Assembly (NCBI GenBank): GCA_016870695.1 | Contig: VGAV01000113.1 | Span: 1-7,260 of the forward strand | From: Actinomycetota bacterium | GTDB taxonomy: Bacteria; Actinomycetota; Actinomycetes; Actinomycetales; Microbacteriaceae | Reading direction: 5' to 3' | Length of the DNA: 7,260 nucleotides | In this document: positions 5,908-7,260 of the stretch, piece by piece | How the letters are laid out: each line of letters opens with the position of its first letter | Position numbering within the stretch: the first letter of the stretch is position 1 | The notes under the pieces: model-generated | Seen by the model: the letters and a program-made list of their open reading frames with translations, nothing else | Told to the model about the DNA's origin: nothing | The model's database searches: none | Position numbers and translations under genes: made by a program

Positions 5908-6699
5908 ATGACCCTCGCTGCGGACCTGCTCGACATCGCCACGCGCATCGCGCGCGACGCCGGGGCGCTCGCCCACCGACGCCGGCAGGAGGGGGTGACC
6001 GTCGCCGCGACCAAGTCCGCGGCGGCCGACATCGTCACCGCCGCCGATCGCGAGGTGGAGGCGTACATCCGCGCCGAGCTGGCCCGCGAGCGACCGGGCG
6101 ACGGGTTCTTCGGCGAGGAGTCCGGCGCGGAGGAGGGCGAGACCGGCATCACGTGGGTCGTCGACCCGATCGACGGCACCGTCAACTACGCCTACGGCAT
6201 CCCCGCCTGGGCCGTGAGCATCGCGGCGGTCGAAGGTCCGCCGGACACCGCCTCGTGGACGGCCCTCGCCGGCGTGGTGTTCAACCCGGTCACCGGCGAG
6301 CTCTTCCGCGCGTCGCGCGGCGGCGGCGCGTGGCTGGGCGACCAGCGTCTCGCGGTGTCCGAGGTCGGTCCGGCCGGCGGTCTCATCGCCACCGGCTTCG
6401 GCTACGACCCGGCCACCCACGCGCCCGCCCTGGAGCAGCTGTCGCGGGTCATGCCGATCGCCCGTGACGTCCGGCGCATCGGCGCGGCATCCCTCGACCT
6501 CGCCTCCGTCGCGGCCGGAAGGATGGACGCCTATTACGAGCGCGGCACCCATCCGTGGGACCACGCGGCGGGCGCCCTGCTGGTCGCGGAGGCCGGCGGA
6601 ACCCTCGGCGGCGCGCCGGGCGGACGGCCCGGACGCGGCATGGTGATCGCCGCAGGAGCGGAGTTCTTCCCGGTGCTGGAGGCGGTTCTGGACTACTGA
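5908..6699 (+). CDS. Inositol monophosphatase family protein
   Basis: This 263-residue Mg-dependent, Li-sensitive-type phosphatase is the normal length for the family. Metal-site motifs are all present: DGFFGEESG (residues 65-73, Glu70/71), WVVDPIDGTVNY (83-94, Asp86 and Asp89 with the GT phosphate-binding turn) and HPWDHAAGALLVAEAGG (215-231, Asp218). RRIGAASLDLASVAAGRMDAYYE (189-211) is the usual segment before the last metal ligand. Members hydrolyse inositol-1-phosphate, histidinol phosphate, PAP or FBP. The sequence alone does not decide which, although inositol phosphate is a sensible guess in an actinobacterium. I chose the ATG at 5908 because the earlier in-frame ATG at 5800 would add a non-homologous 36-residue stretch covering the promoter; the GTG at 5899 overlaps the -10. 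It stands alone, divergent from the FAD oxidoreductase. Confidence 0.93.
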   Translation: MTLAADLLDIATRIARDAGALAHRRRQEGVTVAATKSAAADIVTAADREVEAYIRAELARERPGDGFFGEESGAEEGETGITWVVDPIDGTVNYAYGIPAWAVSIAAVEGPPDTASWTALAGVVFNPVTGELFRASRGGGAWLGDQRLAVSEVGPAGGLIATGFGYDPATHAPALEQLSRVMPIARDVRRIGAASLDLASVAAGRMDAYYERGTHPWDHAAGALLVAEAGGTLGGAPGGRPGRGMVIAAGAEFFPVLEAVLDY

Positions 6700-6879
6700 T
6701 ACCGCTCACCGATCCCGGACTCCGCGGACGGATTCGCCGCCGCACATGGCTTTCCCAGACCGTCCGGGGTAATGTGTTTACCCGATCGTTATCTTCGCTG
6801 CCCGAACGGCGAAGGTGGCCAGAAGCCCCGAAAGCCCGAAGCCGTCGCTGCTGCGACACGACACGAGAGCCCCCGCGCG
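6700..6879 (+). other. Intergenic leader with three successive small hairpins
   Basis: After the phosphatase stop the spacer contains GGGTAA/TTACCC (6767-6772 with 6778-6783, 5-base loop), CTTCGC/GCGAAG (6793-6798 with 6809-6814, extendable by G-U pairs and one G-C) and GTCGC/GCGAC (6844-6848 with 6853-6857, 4-base loop). In addition CCCGGAC (6714-6720) can pair with GTCCGGG (6762-6768), which competes with the first hairpin; this could be a phosphatase terminator. TATCTT at 6790-6795 is -10-like, but no good -35 lies at the right distance. I could not match the segment to a riboswitch class I know. Confidence 0.4.
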
Positions 6880-7260
6880 TTGCCGTCAGAAGCCCCCGAG
6901 ACTGAGCCCGCCCGTACACGGCGATCCAGTCGACCCACTTCCGCGCCCGCGTCCCACCCGCACCTCACGCGGGCCGAGATGCGCCGCCGCGCGACCGTCA
7001 CGGTCGACACCGACTCCTCCGAGACCCCGGCTGCGACCGCGGTCCTGGCCTCGGCCGTCGCCGTGGACGAGGCGGCCGACGCCGCCCCCCTCGATCCGGC
7101 ACCGGTCGACGCCGACGCCGCCGCGCAGCCCGCCATGGTCGAGCAGGTGGCCGCCGCGGTCGTCGAGACCGTCCTCGCCGCCACGATCCAGCCGACCCTT
7201 CCGGCCCGCCGGCGCCGCTCGAAGTCGGCCGCTGCGTCCACGCCGGCCGCCGCGTCGACG
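6880..7260 (+). CDS. Unrecognised protein, Ala/Arg-rich N-terminus (3'-truncated by the window)
   Basis: A frame with strongly GC-rich third positions stays open to the window end (127 codons from 6880). The product has a basic, Ser/Thr/Pro-rich start (ARTRRSSRPTSAPAS), then LTRAEMRRR, then a long Ala/Val/Asp-rich stretch (about residues 50-105), then a basic patch PARRRRSKS and more Ala/Ser. This is a low-complexity, probably disordered and cytoplasmic-facing N-terminus; no domain or membrane segment has been reached. Such a head is common on actinobacterial cell-wall hydrolases, but that is only a guess. The start is uncertain. TTG at 6880 has GAGAG 10 bases upstream and good codon use after it. 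ATG at 6979 is the next choice, and ATG at 6772 would swallow the hairpin leader and has poorer codon use. Confidence 0.55.
   Translation, partial: MPSEAPETEPARTRRSSRPTSAPASHPHLTRAEMRRRATVTVDTDSSETPAATAVLASAVAVDEAADAAPLDPAPVDADAAAQPAMVEQVAAAVVETVLAATIQPTLPARRRRSKSAAASTPAAAST

Noticed and set aside
6760..6880. A c-di-AMP (ydaO-type) riboswitch, considered because such elements precede cell-wall hydrolase genes in actinobacteria
   Set aside because: I could not find the conserved ydaO core segments; only generic short hairpins are visible.
1..7260. CRISPR arrays, tRNA/rRNA genes, insertion sequences, phage genes or a defence system
   Set aside because: I saw no regularly spaced repeats, cloverleaf, transposase or integrase motifs, or defence-type domains anywhere in the window.

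Overview
The window is very GC-rich (roughly 70% G+C). Its genes are compact, use GC-ending codons and mostly look leaderless, with a -10-like hexamer 6-7 bases before the start codon. Gene content and style fit a high-GC actinobacterium of the Microbacteriaceae type. Microbacterium or a close relative is my inference from codon style and protein wording, not proven by a marker gene.

Layout from left to right. (1) Bases 2-1576 (+) hold the C-terminal part of a PutA-type proline-catabolic enzyme: the end of the glutamate-semialdehyde (P5C) dehydrogenase domain plus the C-terminal extension. The N-terminus lies before the window. (2) Bases 1608-2282 (-) hold a pyridoxamine-5'-phosphate-oxidase-like flavin-binding protein, convergent with putA. 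(3) Bases 2283-2365 are a divergent control region with two similar 9-bp near-palindromes, each sited in one of the two promoters, flanking a central 10-bp palindrome. (4) Bases 2366-3820 (+) hold a MocR/PdxR-type regulator (GntR winged helix fused to an aminotransferase-like PLP domain). (5) Bases 3821-4186 have no intact gene. They hold a decayed C-terminal fragment of a second PNPOx-like gene, whose last 60 bases are 56/60 identical to the end of gene 2, and then a large 14-bp-stem inverted repeat. (6) Bases 4187-5761 (-) hold an FAD-dependent phytoene-desaturase/PYROXD2-like oxidoreductase. (7) Bases 5908-6699 (+) hold an inositol-monophosphatase-family phosphatase, divergent from it. (8) Bases 6700-6879 are an intergenic leader with three successive small hairpins. 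(9) From about 6880 to the window end (+) is the Ala/Arg-rich N-terminus of an unrecognised protein.

How the genes relate: only the PNPOx-like gene and the MocR regulator form a clear functional unit, a divergent pair probably controlled in response to a B6 vitamer. The other genes are ordinary metabolic genes in single-gene transcription units. No complete novel system is visible. The most interesting signals are the PNPOx remnant with its shared 60-bp tail, the stem-loop at 4110-4183, the paired operator architecture, and a strongly over-represented heptamer GGATGCC/GGCATCC (14 copies counted) that forces otherwise uncommon codons and occurs on both strands and between genes.
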